Source: Massilia mucilaginosa (GTDB lineage Bacteria; Pseudomonadota; Gammaproteobacteria; Burkholderiales; Burkholderiaceae_D). Taken from it: 64,000 nt of DNA. Positions 17,008-25,802 of this stretch are shown in pieces; position 1 is the first letter of the stretch, and every line of letters begins with the position of its first letter. The stretch is from contig NZ_WHJH01000012.1 of NCBI RefSeq assembly GCF_011682145.1, positions 1 to 64,000 of the forward strand. The letters are read 5' to 3'. A program made the position numbers and the translations under genes. Under the pieces are notes generated by a model. The model made no database searches and had not been told where the DNA came from. It saw nothing but the letters and a program-made list of their open reading frames with translations.

Positions 17008-19209
17008 TCAGCTCATGGCCGGCATCTTGTCGAGCAGCTTGTCGAGCGTGACCGGATAGTCGCGCACGCGCACGCCGGTGGCGTTGTAGACCGCGTTCGC
17101 AATCGCCGCCGCCACTCCGCAAATACCCAGTTCGCCGACGCCCTTGGCTTTCATCGGCGACGACATCGGGTCGGTCTCGTCGAGGAACACCACGTCCTGG
17201 TGCGGCACGTCGGCGTGCACCGGCACTTCATACCCGGCCAGGTCGTGATTGACGAAAAACCCGGTGCGCGTATCTACCACCAGTTCTTCCATCAGCGCCG
17301 CGCCCAGGCCCATCGTCATCGCGCCAATCACCTGGCTGCGCGCCGACTTCGGATTGAGGATGCGCCCCGCCGCGCACACGGCCAGCATGCGCCGCACCCG
17401 CGTTTCGCCGGTGGCGCTGTCGACCGCGACTTCGACAAAGTGCGCACCGAAGGTCGATTGCTGGAATTTCTTGTCCAGGTCGCCGTACTCCATCGCATCT
17501 TCGGCCACCAGTTCCCCGCCCTGCGCGGCCTGCGCCAGCGCCACGCTCTTGCCGCCCGCGCTGACGGCGCCGTCCGAAAACCGGGCCTCGGCCGGATTCA
17601 TGCCCAGCTTCCGCGCCACCGCCTCGCGCATCTTCATGCACGCCGCGTACACGCCGGCGGTGGAGCTGTTGGCGCCCCACTGCCCGCCCGAGCCGGCCGA
17701 TACCGGAAAGCTGGAGTCGCCCAGCTTGACCACCACCTTGTCGATCCCGACGCCCATCATCTCCGCCGCGGTCTGGGCGATGATGGTGTAGCTGCCGGTG
17801 CCAATGTCGGTCATGTCGGTTTCCACCGTGACCACGCCCTTGCTGTCGAGACGGATGCGGGCGCCCGACTTCATCACCATATTGTTGCGGAAGGCGCTGG
17901 CCACGCCCATGCCGATCAGCCAGCGCCCTTCGCGCTTCTTGCCCGGTTCGGCGCTGCGTTCCTTCCAGCCGAAGCGCTCGGCGCCGCTGCGCAGGCAGTC
18001 GACCAGGCGGCGCTGCGAAAACGGACGGCTCGGTTTTTCCGGATCGACCTTGGTGTCGTTAAGGATGCGGAAGGTGACCGGGTCGATCTTGAGTTTGTCG
18101 GCCATTTCGTCCATCGCGATTTCGAGCGCCATCAAGCCCGGCGCTTCACCCGGCGCGCGCATCGCGTTCCCTTCCGGCAGATCGAGCACCGCCAGGCGCA
18201 TCCTGGTCATGCGGTGCGCGCCGGCGTACAGCAGGCGCGTTTGCATCACCGCGGTCTCCGGCTGCCCCCCCGGCAGGTCGCCCGACCAGCTTTCGTGGCC
18301 GATGGCGCTGATCTTGCCGTCGCGCGTGGCGCCGATGCGGATGCGCTGGATGGTGGCCGGACGGTGCGTGGTGTTGTTGATCATCAGCGGGCGGCTCAGC
18401 GCCACCTTGACCGGGCGCTTGGCCGCGCGCGCGCCCAGCGCCGCCAGCAGCGCTTCCGAACGCAGGAACAGCTTGCCGCCGAAGCCGCCGCCGATAAACG
18501 GCGAAATCAGGCGCACATTCTCTTTCGGGATGCCGAGCGTCTTGGCCAGGTCGCCGCGGGTCCAGTCGATCATCTGGTTCGCGGTCCACACGGTCAGCTT
18601 GTCGCCTTCCCACGTGGCGATCGAGGCGTGCGGCTCCATCATCGCGTGCGACTGATCGGGCGTGTGATAGGTGGCGTCGAGCCTCACCGGCGCGCCGGCG
18701 TAGGCGCGCTCGAAGTCGCCGACCTTGGTGTCGGCGTTGTCGTCCCCCTTGGGCTGTTTGGCCGCGCCCTTGACCTTGTCGAGTTCATACGCGCCCTTTT
18801 CTTTTGCGTACGTCACCTTGACCAGGCCGGCGGCGGCGCGCGCCTGCTCGAACGTCCCGGCCACGACCAGGGCGATGGCCTGGTGGTAGTGCTCGATCTC
18901 GGGTCCGCCCAGCAACCTGGCGGTATTGAACTTGCCCTTGCCGAGGGCGCCGGCATTCTCGGCGCTGATGACGGCGATGACGCCCGGCGCGCGCCGCGCT
19001 TCATCGAGCTTGATCGAAGTGATGCGGCCCTTGGCGATGCCGGCGCCCACCACGTAGCCGTAGGCGGCGTTCGGTGCTGCGTCGTTCTGCTCGTAGGCGT
19101 ATGGCGCGCTGCCGGTGGTCTTGGCCGGGCCGTCGATGCGGTCCAGCGGACGGCCGACCACCTTGAGCTGGTCGATCGGGTTGGTGGTGGCGGGTGTGGT
19201 GAACTTCAT
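17008..19209 (-). CDS. paoC: Aldehyde oxidoreductase molybdenum-binding subunit PaoC-like
   Basis: A 733-residue xanthine dehydrogenase family large subunit that carries the molybdenum cytosine-dinucleotide cofactor and oxidises aldehydes. It has the GRPLDRIDGPAKTTGSAPYA opening, the FIGGGFGGKL cofactor loop and the catalytic glutamate E693 in KGVGELG, close to the position in E. coli PaoC. I start at ATG 19209, two bases after the paoB stop. It is the last gene of paoABC. PaoC lacks its own signal peptide and would be exported with PaoA through the Tat pathway. Insertion of the cofactor needs a PaoD chaperone, which is not in this window. Confidence 0.9.
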   Translation of the reverse strand: MKFTTPATTNPIDQLKVVGRPLDRIDGPAKTTGSAPYAYEQNDAAPNAAYGYVVGAGIAKGRITSIKLDEARRAPGVIAVISAENAGALGKGKFNTARLLGGPEIEHYHQAIALVVAGTFEQARAAAGLVKVTYAKEKGAYELDKVKGAAKQPKGDDNADTKVGDFERAYAGAPVRLDATYHTPDQSHAMMEPHASIATWEGDKLTVWTANQMIDWTRGDLAKTLGIPKENVRLISPFIGGGFGGKLFLRSEALLAALGARAAKRPVKVALSRPLMINNTTHRPATIQRIRIGATRDGKISAIGHESWSGDLPGGQPETAVMQTRLLYAGAHRMTRMRLAVLDLPEGNAMRAPGEAPGLMALEIAMDEMADKLKIDPVTFRILNDTKVDPEKPSRPFSQRRLVDCLRSGAERFGWKERSAEPGKKREGRWLIGMGVASAFRNNMVMKSGARIRLDSKGVVTVETDMTDIGTGSYTIIAQTAAEMMGVGIDKVVVKLGDSSFPVSAGSGGQWGANSSTAGVYAACMKMREAVARKLGMNPAEARFSDGAVSAGGKSVALAQAAQGGELVAEDAMEYGDLDKKFQQSTFGAHFVEVAVDSATGETRVRRMLAVCAAGRILNPKSARSQVIGAMTMGLGAALMEELVVDTRTGFFVNHDLAGYEVPVHADVPHQDVVFLDETDPMSSPMKAKGVGELGICGVAAAIANAVYNATGVRVRDYPVTLDKLLDKMPAMS

Positions 19210-19211
19210 GG

Positions 19212-20165
19212 TCAGCCTTTCTTCGCATCCGCCAGCACCGCGTGAAGCGTGCGCTGGACCAGCGTGATTTTGAATGCGTTGTCGTGCGTCGTTTTGGCGC
19301 CTGCCAGCAGTTGGTCGACGACGGCCCTGGCGCCGGCCGCCATCTTTTGCTCGGCCGCTTCGATGCGCCACGGCTTGTGGGCCACGCCGCCGAGCGCCAC
19401 CCGGCCGCCGGCGTCCGGCAGGATCACCGCCGCCACCGACACCAGCGCGAATGCGTACGAGGAGCGGTCGCGCACCTTGCGGTACACGTGCGTGCCGCCG
19501 AGCGGCTTGGGCAAGGTGACGCTGGTGATCAGTTCACCCGCTTCGAGCAGCGTTTCGATGTGCGGCGTGCTGCCCGGCAGGCGGTGCAAGTCGGCGATCG
19601 GGATCATGCGCGCGGCACCGTTGGCGCGCACCGTTTCCACTTGCGCGTCGAGCAGGCGCATGGCCACCGCCATATCGCTCGGATGGGTGGCGATGCAGGC
19701 GTCGCTGGCGCCGACAATGGCGTGCTGGCGGCTGAAGCCACCGATGGCCGAACAGCCGCTGCCCGGCTGGCGCTTGTTGCACGGCTGGTTGGTATCGTAA
19801 AAGTACGGGCAGCGGGTGCGCTGCAGCAGGTTGCCGGCGGTGGTCGCCTTGTTACGCAACTGCATGGAGGCGCCCGACAGCAAAGCGCGCGCGAGCACGC
19901 CGTAGTCGCGCCGCACCCGCTCGTCGGAGGCCAGGTCGGTATTGCGCACCAGGGCGCCGATGCGCAGGCCGCCGTCCGCTGTGGCTTCGATCTTGTCGAG
20001 ACCGAAGCCGTTGACGTCGATCAGATGGCCCGGGGTTTCGATGTCGAGCTTCATCAGGTCGAGCAGGTTGGTGCCGCCGGCGATGAATTTGGCGCCCGGG
20101 GCGCGCATGGCGGCGGCGGCTGCGTCGGCGGCGCTGGTGGCGCGCTGGTAGGTGAAGACCTTCAT
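19212..20165 (-). CDS. paoB: Aldehyde oxidoreductase FAD-binding subunit PaoB-like
   Basis: A 317-residue FAD subunit. It has the flavin-binding [14 protein letters not shown] segment and the [13 protein letters not shown] and [16 protein letters not shown] motifs. Four cysteines C119, C129, C138 and C157 ([21 protein letters not shown]) match the extra [4Fe-4S] cluster of the PaoB type. That cluster separates it from ordinary xanthine dehydrogenase medium subunits. The ATG at 20165 overlaps the paoA stop by four bases. It passes electrons between the molybdenum subunit and the [2Fe-2S] subunit. Confidence 0.9.
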   Translation of the reverse strand: MKVFTYQRATSAADAAAAAMRAPGAKFIAGGTNLLDLMKLDIETPGHLIDVNGFGLDKIEATADGGLRIGALVRNTDLASDERVRRDYGVLARALLSGASMQLRNKATTAGNLLQRTRCPYFYDTNQPCNKRQPGSGCSAIGGFSRQHAIVGASDACIATHPSDMAVAMRLLDAQVETVRANGAARMIPIADLHRLPGSTPHIETLLEAGELITSVTLPKPLGGTHVYRKVRDRSSYAFALVSVAAVILPDAGGRVALGGVAHKPWRIEAAEQKMAAGARAVVDQLLAGAKTTHDNAFKITLVQRTLHAVLADAKKG

Positions 20166-20809
20166 GCGCGGCTCCCGGCGACGTCGGTAATCGCATCGAC
20201 GATGTTCGAATAGGCCCCGCAGCGACAGATATTGCCGCTCATGCGCTCGCGGATTTCTTCCGCCGACAGCAGCGGCCTGGCCATCAGGTCGGCGCTGACG
20301 TGGCTCGGGATACCCTGGCCGATCTCGTCGATGACCGAGACGGCCGAACAGATCTGCCCCGGCGTACAGTAGCCGCACTGGTAGCCGTCATGCTTGACGA
20401 AGGCGGCCTGCATCGGGTGCAGCTTGTCCTTGTTGCCGAGGCCTTCGATGGTGGTGATCTTCGACCCTTCGTGCATCACGGCCAGGCTCAGGCAGGAATT
20501 GATGCGGCGGCCGTCGACGATGACGGTGCAGGCGCCGCACTGGCCATGGTCGCAACCCTTCTTGGTGCCGGTCAGGTGCAGGTTTTCGCGCAGCACATCG
20601 AGCAAGGTGGTGCGGGTGTCGACATCGAGCGCGTGGCGCTTGCCGTTGACCTCGAAGGCGACCTTGTTGGTGACCGGCGCGGCGGGCGCGGCGCCGGCAA
20701 CCGCGTCGGCGGCGCCGGCCGCACCCGGCACGCTGGCCGCTGTGACGCTGATGGCGCCTGCGATTAACAGTTCCCGCCTCGATAGTGTGATGTCGCTGAA
20801 CTCGTCCAT
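20162..20809 (-). CDS. paoA: Aldehyde oxidoreductase [2Fe-2S] subunit PaoA-like, Tat-exported
   Basis: A 215-residue iron-sulfur subunit. The N-terminus has a twin-arginine motif ([10 protein letters not shown]) followed by a hydrophobic stretch and an Ala-rich cleavage region, so the complex should be periplasmic. Two [2Fe-2S] domains follow: the plant-ferredoxin type [12 protein letters not shown] and the helical type CGYCTPGQI with NICRCGAY. I start at ATG 20809, which has AAGGA upstream. It is first in the operon and carries the only export signal for the PaoABC complex, which detoxifies aromatic aldehydes in E. coli. Confidence 0.9.
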   Translation of the reverse strand: MDEFSDITLSRRELLIAGAISVTAASVPGAAGAADAVAGAAPAAPVTNKVAFEVNGKRHALDVDTRTTLLDVLRENLHLTGTKKGCDHGQCGACTVIVDGRRINSCLSLAVMHEGSKITTIEGLGNKDKLHPMQAAFVKHDGYQCGYCTPGQICSAVSVIDEIGQGIPSHVSADLMARPLLSAEEIRERMSGNICRCGAYSNIVDAITDVAGSRA

Positions 20810-20914
20810 GTGTTGGCATCCTTTGAAGGCGTTGAGTGGTGGCTTGTGCATACGCAAAATGCGCAATGTATCAAGCGTGCCCGGGATGCATGGATCAGTC
20901 TGTTAAAAGACGCA

Positions 20915-20934
20915 CACTCGTGCGATAAACCGCG
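20915..20934. repeat. Direct repeat, copy 1 (CACTCGTGCGATAAACCGCG)
   Basis: A 20-base sequence that recurs at 21731-21750 with one mismatch. It includes a short inverted unit CGCAC/GTGCG in the second copy. The two copies bracket the small antitoxin and membrane protein genes. Confidence 0.5.
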
Positions 20935-21080
20935 TGCCGGGCACAAGTGGGCGTAAGGTAAGGCGGAAAAGTATCGGCGAATAGATGGGATATACTACTT
21001 GGGCTTATCAGCGTGGGGAATGAATGCGGCAGTCACGGTCCGCGCCTTGCCGCCGCCGCACTATTTGAAGGAGTCATGCG

Positions 21081-21338
21081 ATGGAAGAAGACCAGCCGGC
21101 GAGCCGGGACGAGGCGGATGCGCACTCGCCCGACACCGCAAGCACGGGCAAGGGCATTTCCGCCAGCGAGCGCGATAGACGGAAGAAGGCCGTGGCGTTT
21201 GCCGTGGCCAACGCGGGCTTGAGCGGCTTCAACGTCCCACTGGAGACAGACCCGCAGTTGCAGCGTTTCATCGACGGCGACATCGACCTGGCCGAACTCC
21301 TCGATGGGAACCTCAGCGTCGATCAGCTCGGCAAGTAA
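21081..21338 (+). CDS. VbhA-like antitoxin family protein, orphan
   Basis: An 85-residue acidic protein. After a disordered first 25 residues, ERDRRKKAVAFAVANAGLSG and then a ...RFIDGDIDLAELL segment match the three-helix pattern of VbhA-type antitoxins that inhibit Fic AMP-transferases. The pattern of charged helix, LSGF and GDIDL is the main evidence. No Fic gene lies next to it, so it is an orphan or acts on a distant Fic protein. AGGAG precedes the ATG by seven bases. Direct repeats lie on both sides of this small region, which hints at past mobility. Confidence 0.55.
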   Translation: MEEDQPASRDEADAHSPDTASTGKGISASERDRRKKAVAFAVANAGLSGFNVPLETDPQLQRFIDGDIDLAELLDGNLSVDQLGK

Positions 21339-21395
21339 CAGCGCACGTGAATCGTCAGGCGCGTTTCGCCGGGCGCGCCAACCGAGTGCGGCGGA

Positions 21396-21608
21396 TCAGG
21401 CGCTGCGCACCCTGATCTCCATGGCCCTGGAATGCCACCACATGCCAACACCAACGCCGAGCAGCACCAGTGCGATCCCATAAGGACCGGTGAACGGCGG
21501 GATGGCAATCGCCAGGCCGACCGCCAGCACGGCGGAAGCGATCAGCACCGTGGTCATGCGCCAGCTCGTCACCATGAACGACACCAGATTGACGATCAAT
21601 TCTTCCAT
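21396..21608 (-). CDS. Small two-helix membrane protein
   Basis: A 70-residue protein with a short amphipathic start (MEELIVNLVSFM) and two hydrophobic segments (TTVLIASAVLAVGLAIAI; GIALVLLGVGVGMWW) with a cytosolic basic tail. No family is recognised. The ribosome site is weak and the upstream frame is open for another 35 codons, so the start is uncertain. It lies between the orphan antitoxin and a broken gene. Confidence 0.55.
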   Translation of the reverse strand: MEELIVNLVSFMVTSWRMTTVLIASAVLAVGLAIAIPPFTGPYGIALVLLGVGVGMWWHSRAMEIRVRSA

Positions 21609-21730
21609 ATGCCAGCTTGTTAGTTTCCGAAAGATAATTCTGCGCCCGGCAGTTGGCGCCGTCAAGACCTCGGACGCCGGAATCAGCTGACGGCGGTAGC
21701 GCCGGCGATGCACGGCTGCGTCCAGATGCG

Positions 21731-21750
21731 CACTCGTGCGATCAACCGCG
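21731..21750. repeat. Direct repeat, copy 2 (CACTCGTGCGATCAACCGCG)
   Basis: Second copy of the 20-base repeat at 20915-20934, one mismatch. Spacing between copies is about 0.8 kb. Confidence 0.5.
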
Positions 21751-21831
21751 CATACCGATCAAGCGTCGCCGAAGGCAAGGGAGAAAGCGCTGGCGCATCG
21801 ACGAGAAGCACTAAGGCAAGCGCCATGCGCG

Positions 21832-22472
21832 TCAGGAATCAGGCTCGTCCCGCTCGCTCGCGCTGTACCGCATGAAGTCCAGATCGGCAAGAAGACGGCA
21901 AGCCGTCCCAATGGATCGCCCCCTTCCTGGAACCAGTGAAGATGGACGTAATGTCGCAGACATGAATTCCAGTCGGTGTCGGTAACGACCTTCGCGCACC
22001 AGCTTTCATTCGGTGCCCACACCTCGCAGTCACGCTTGAGTTCGGCGATCTCGCGTTCCAGCACATCAAGGCCGTCGACGTAGATGCCCGGACTTTCCAT
22101 GCGCGTGCGGCCCTGGATCAGCCGAAAGCGCCGCTCCAGATACGGGGTCCCTTCGAGCATTCCCTCCCGCGCATAATCGCCACTGATCCTGCCGATCTTG
22201 AGCGGCAAGCCCTGCTTGTCGTTCATCGGCCGCATGCCGAATGACACTTGTTTTGGCAGTTCGCGGAACAAGCTCGCGATCTCGGGTAGGCTGTAGAGCA
22301 TGAAGTCCAGCGTGGAAAAGATCTCCACAAGGCGCAGAAAAGGATCGCCGCCGTCCTGGTACCAGCTCAGTTCCAGGCAATCGCGCTGGCCGCTGGGAAA
22401 ATGGGCCGGCGTGACCAGCCTCGCGGTCCAGGCATCGTTCGCGGGTTTGATTCGGCTGCATTTTACAAACAC
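21832..22472 (-). pseudogene. Two-half hypothetical protein with a C-terminal frameshift
   Basis: The frame encodes two similar modules. Module 1: AWTARLVTPAHFPSG, then LELSWYQDGGDPFLRL and TLDFMLYSLPE. Module 2: SWCAKVVTDTDWNSC, then VHLHWFQEGGDPLGRLAVFL, after which the frame loses similarity. One base shift restores LADLDFMRYSASE, matching module 1, and then a stop at 21832-21834. Without the shift the frame runs on to 21759 with unrelated, arginine/serine-rich residues. I infer a single-base frameshift near 21880. The N-terminus is unclear; GTG at 22472 is one option. Family unknown; the internal duplication suggests a pseudo-dimeric protein, possibly an immunity protein. Confidence 0.55.
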
Positions 22473-22569
22473 AGCGCAGCAGGCGGCGTGACGCTTTTTG
22501 GCCACGATGCATTGCCGCGCGCGATTGCGGTCTTTGGTACGCGGAAATTCCCTTTCCAGCCAATAGCCA

Positions 22570-22944
22570 GGTCCGCAATCGACAACGGTTCGCTGACGGG
22601 CGCCAACACCTCGCTGCCGATCCTGGCCGGCGCGCAGAGCAACACCAGTGCCCAGGGCTGCAAGACGCACTGCCGCTTCAAAGGAAGATCAGCGTCGGCG
22701 CGACATTTGCAATCCTGTTGGAAACATTTGACACGGGAACCGCTATGACGGCGACCTGGCGGCCGCCACGGCAACGACCGATGTGGTCGCTTTTGAGGAC
22801 GATGCGATTGCTGCGATGATGAGGCTGCCGCCGCCGCGCGGCGGGCCCGATCGGGCCGGGGAGGCGCCGTTCGCGCCGCACGACGCGCCCGTCGTCGAAC
22901 TGACGGTGGCCGGCAACAGCGCGGACGCGCTCAAGTTGGCCTGA
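22570..22944 (+). pseudogene. Decayed coding region, fragments only
   Basis: Plus-strand frames show protein-like fragments separated by frameshifts: GANTSLPILAGAQSNTSAQG, then KISVGATFAILLETFDTG, then GDLAAATATTDVVAFEDDAI and a C-terminal ELTVAGNSADALKLA followed by a stop. None has a start codon with a ribosome site, and they are not in one frame. The composition (Ala, Thr, Asp) fits a real gene that has degraded. No family is recognised. Confidence 0.35.
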
Positions 22945-23008
22945 GCACGCCCGCGCGCCAGAGCCGGTGCGCAGCGTTTCTTGCGAATCGCCGCGCACTG
23001 GCCTGGTC

Positions 23009-23914
23009 TTACTTGGCCTTGGATTTTTTCGTCGCGCCTGCTTTTGCCGGGCGTGCTTTTACCGGCTCTGTCTTGACCTGTTCCGGCTTTGCCTGTTCCG
23101 GCTTGGTGGACGCCTCATACAGCGGCAACACGCGCGGCTGCATCGCGGTCAGCGAAGCGATCCGGGTCGAGTCGGCCGGGTGGGTCGACAAGAACTCGGC
23201 ATTGCCGGCACCGCCCCCTTCGGCCGCCATCTTTTCCCACACCGACATCGCCGCTTTCGGATTGTAGCCGGCGCGTGCCGCCAGTTCCAGGCCGATGGTG
23301 TCCGCTTCCGTTTCGTTCTGGCGCGAGTTCGGCAAGGTGAACAGGTAGTGCGACGCTTCGCTGGCAACGGCGACCTGCAAGCCCTTGGTCGGCGCCAGCA
23401 CGCTGGCCAGCGCGGCCAGGCCGCCGGTGGCCTTGGCCTGCGACATGCGCTCACGGCCGTGCTCGCGCAAAGCGTGGGCGATCTCGTGGCCCATGATCAT
23501 CGCGATTTCATCGTCGGTCAGTTTCAGCTTGCGAATCAAGCCCGTGTAAAAGGTGATCTTGCCGCCCGGAGCGCAGGTGGCGTTGAGGATCGGCGCGTCG
23601 ATCAGCGCCAGTTCCCATTTCCAGTCCTTGGTATCGTCGCGGAACACCGGTACCTGCACCTGCAAAGCCTTGGCGATGCGCGCAACGCGCGTGTATTCAG
23701 GCCCGCTGGTCAGCAGGCGTCCCGCACTTTTTGCCTTCTGGTTCTGGTTGCTGAAATCGCTCAGCGCCATCGCGTCCACTTCCGACGCCGGCACGATCAT
23801 CAGCTGGGTACGGGTGACGCCGACGGCGCCCGGCTTGGTGCTGGTGGCGCAACCGGCCAGGGCCGCGACCGCGATAACGGCCAGGCACAGCCTGGTTTGC
23901 ATGGTGTTCAACAT
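23009..23914 (-). CDS. M48 family metallopeptidase, outer-membrane lipoprotein
   Basis: A 301-residue zinc protease of the LoiP/YggG type. A signal peptide ends in the lipobox LAGC (Cys22). The active site HEIAHALREH has H143, E144 and H147. The third zinc ligand is in the NETEADTIGLELAARAGYNP segment. A short helix and STHPADSTRI close the domain. The last 30 residues are a Lys/Pro/Ala/Glu-rich tail (KPEQAKPEQVKTEPVK), longer than in most homologues, which may bind cell wall or a partner. GGAG precedes the ATG. It probably cuts misfolded envelope proteins. Confidence 0.9.
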   Translation of the reverse strand: MLNTMQTRLCLAVIAVAALAGCATSTKPGAVGVTRTQLMIVPASEVDAMALSDFSNQNQKAKSAGRLLTSGPEYTRVARIAKALQVQVPVFRDDTKDWKWELALIDAPILNATCAPGGKITFYTGLIRKLKLTDDEIAMIMGHEIAHALREHGRERMSQAKATGGLAALASVLAPTKGLQVAVASEASHYLFTLPNSRQNETEADTIGLELAARAGYNPKAAMSVWEKMAAEGGGAGNAEFLSTHPADSTRIASLTAMQPRVLPLYEASTKPEQAKPEQVKTEPVKARPAKAGATKKSKAK

Positions 23915-24229
23915 ATGTGTTACTCCGAGTTACATAAAGAATTGCCTATGATAATAGTTTCTTATGCGGATGTCATGATTTTTATCAATATCAATGATAT
24001 ATTTTATACTAATGTCGTTTTTATCAACACGCTTGTCCGCGTACAGACTACCCATCACGAAATCGGCCGCCGGACATGCAGGCTTACCAGTGCTTACAAC
24101 TGCTAACAGCCCATTAACAAGAAAGACATATTTCTATCTAGAAATTGAACGGCACTCGTGGAATACTGAACCCATGCGAGCGGCTTGTCAGGCATGCCGC
24201 TTCCCCAGACGAACGACAAGGACCCCATC
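23915..24229. other. AT-rich divergent promoter region
   Basis: About 315 bases between the M48 gene and the DUF4214 gene. It is much richer in A and T than its surroundings, especially 23930-24050, which suggests a regulatory or H-NS-bound region. It must hold promoters for both genes. No small gene with a good ribosome site was found. Confidence 0.5.
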
Positions 24230-25594
24230 ATGGCCTACCCCACAATCGATTACCTGCCCTCCTTGACAGCGCAACAACTTGCTCTAGCCCATCCGCTGGT
24301 GCTCGACAAACCGTCTGGGCTCAGCCCCGGCTCGGGGTGGGACCTGTCGGTCGATGCGAACACCAACAGCGCTTACGCGGCCCTGGACGATCTGTACTCG
24401 TTCACGATGATCGAGAACGCCACCTACGATATTTTCAGCCACAGCTTTTTCGATCCCTACATGATCACGCTGTACGATCAAGCCGGCAGAGTGATCGCGA
24501 TCGACAAGGAAAGCGATTCCGGCTACGGCATGGACTACCTGTCCAACTTCGTCGCGCCGTATTCGGGCAAGGCGTACGTCGAAGCCGGCTGGCACCAGGG
24601 CTCGGCCGCTGTACACCTCAGTGCGGCGCTGTCGATCTACGCCGACCTCGACACCATCCCGAAACCGACCAACACCATGATCGGCAACGACGGCGTCGAC
24701 ATCTTCATGGCCACCAAGAGCAGCGACCTGGTCGATGGTGCGGGCGGGGTCGACACCATGGTCTACACAGGCAAGCGCGGCGATTACGACATCGTCAAGA
24801 GCGGCGCCGAACTGAAGATTTACTCGCTGGTCAGCAACGATGGCGTCGACAGCCTGCGCAATGTGGAAAAACTGCGCTTCAGCGACAGCGTGAGCGACAT
24901 CCGCCACAGCGACCTGGCCCAGGCGCTGTACGTCAGCTACTTCGGACGCGCGGCCGACACGGGCGGCCTGAAGGGTTTCCAGGCGCGCCTGAGCGAGCTC
25001 AATGCACCGTCGAGCGCGGCCGAACTGAGTGCCCGCTACAACACCGACGCCAGCGTCAAAGGCCTGATCGACTCGTTCGGCTCGAGCGCCGAGTCGAACG
25101 CCCTGTACTCGGGCGACAACAAGGCCTTCGTACGGGCGATCTACAGCAACTTGCTCGGCCGTGAGCCGGACCAGGGCGGCCTCGATTTCTGGACCGGCGC
25201 CATCAACACCGGCGCGCTCACGCGCGCCAACGCCTCGCTGTCGATCATGGCCGGCGCGCAGGGCAACAGCAGCACCCAGGGCAAGCTCGACGCCCTTCTG
25301 ATCGGCAACAAGATCAGCGTGGCCTCGAATTTTACCTACGGCCTGGAAACCGAAGGCAAGACCGGCGCCTATAACGGCCTGGGCGCAGCCGCCGTGTCGC
25401 GCGACCTGCTCAAACAGGTGACCGCCAATACCGATGCGTTCACCTTCCAGACCCAGGTGATCAAAGCGGTCGCTTCTCTGCCGACCTCGGCCGGCGGCCT
25501 GTCCCCCATCGGCGACGCACCGCCGCACGCGGACGCCCCGCTCATCCTGCTCAGCGGCGTGGACAGCCAGCCGCCCTCCCTCCTGTATGCCTGA
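24230..25594 (+). CDS. Secreted DUF4214 domain protein
   Basis: A 454-residue protein without a classical signal peptide. Residues about 35-135 look like a bacterial pre-peptidase C-terminal (PPC-like) beta domain (LYSFTMIENATYDIFSHSFF, DPYMITLYDQAGRVIAID). Then come RTX-like phrases (GNDGVDIFMATKSSDLVDGA; LRNVEKLRFSDS) and a DUF4214 repeat region (ALYVSYFGRAADTGGL; AIYSNLLGREPDQGGLDFW). This combination is typical of type I secreted surface proteins of this family group. ATG at 24230 has AAGGA upstream; longer starts lack one. No secretion genes are adjacent. Confidence 0.8.
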   Translation: MAYPTIDYLPSLTAQQLALAHPLVLDKPSGLSPGSGWDLSVDANTNSAYAALDDLYSFTMIENATYDIFSHSFFDPYMITLYDQAGRVIAIDKESDSGYGMDYLSNFVAPYSGKAYVEAGWHQGSAAVHLSAALSIYADLDTIPKPTNTMIGNDGVDIFMATKSSDLVDGAGGVDTMVYTGKRGDYDIVKSGAELKIYSLVSNDGVDSLRNVEKLRFSDSVSDIRHSDLAQALYVSYFGRAADTGGLKGFQARLSELNAPSSAAELSARYNTDASVKGLIDSFGSSAESNALYSGDNKAFVRAIYSNLLGREPDQGGLDFWTGAINTGALTRANASLSIMAGAQGNSSTQGKLDALLIGNKISVASNFTYGLETEGKTGAYNGLGAAAVSRDLLKQVTANTDAFTFQTQVIKAVASLPTSAGGLSPIGDAPPHADAPLILLSGVDSQPPSLLYA

Positions 25595-25802
25595 TTGAAG
25601 CGCGTGTGCGCCGGCAGCGCCCGGCGCGCGCGCCCTTTCCGCTCCCCGCTTTTGTTTTCTTTTCGCCATCTTTTCTCCCGCAACTCGTCAATGCCCGCGC
25701 CCGGTAAGTTACAATCCCGGGCGCAGTAGTCGTACACCTCTGCCGTAAAGAAGCTGCCGGGGTGGCATCTTAAAAACATAAGACTTTAAGCGAGACAATT
25801 GA

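Noticed and set aside
16801-19245. Plus-strand frame of 814 codons opposite paoC
   Set aside because: His/Arg/Ala-rich composition and no ribosome site; paoC is a clear family member on the other strand.
23994-24020. FNR-like half sites in the AT-rich region before the DUF4214 gene
   Set aside because: The TATCA/TGATA spacing does not fit the TTGAT-N4-ATCAA consensus; AT-rich sequence gives such matches by chance.
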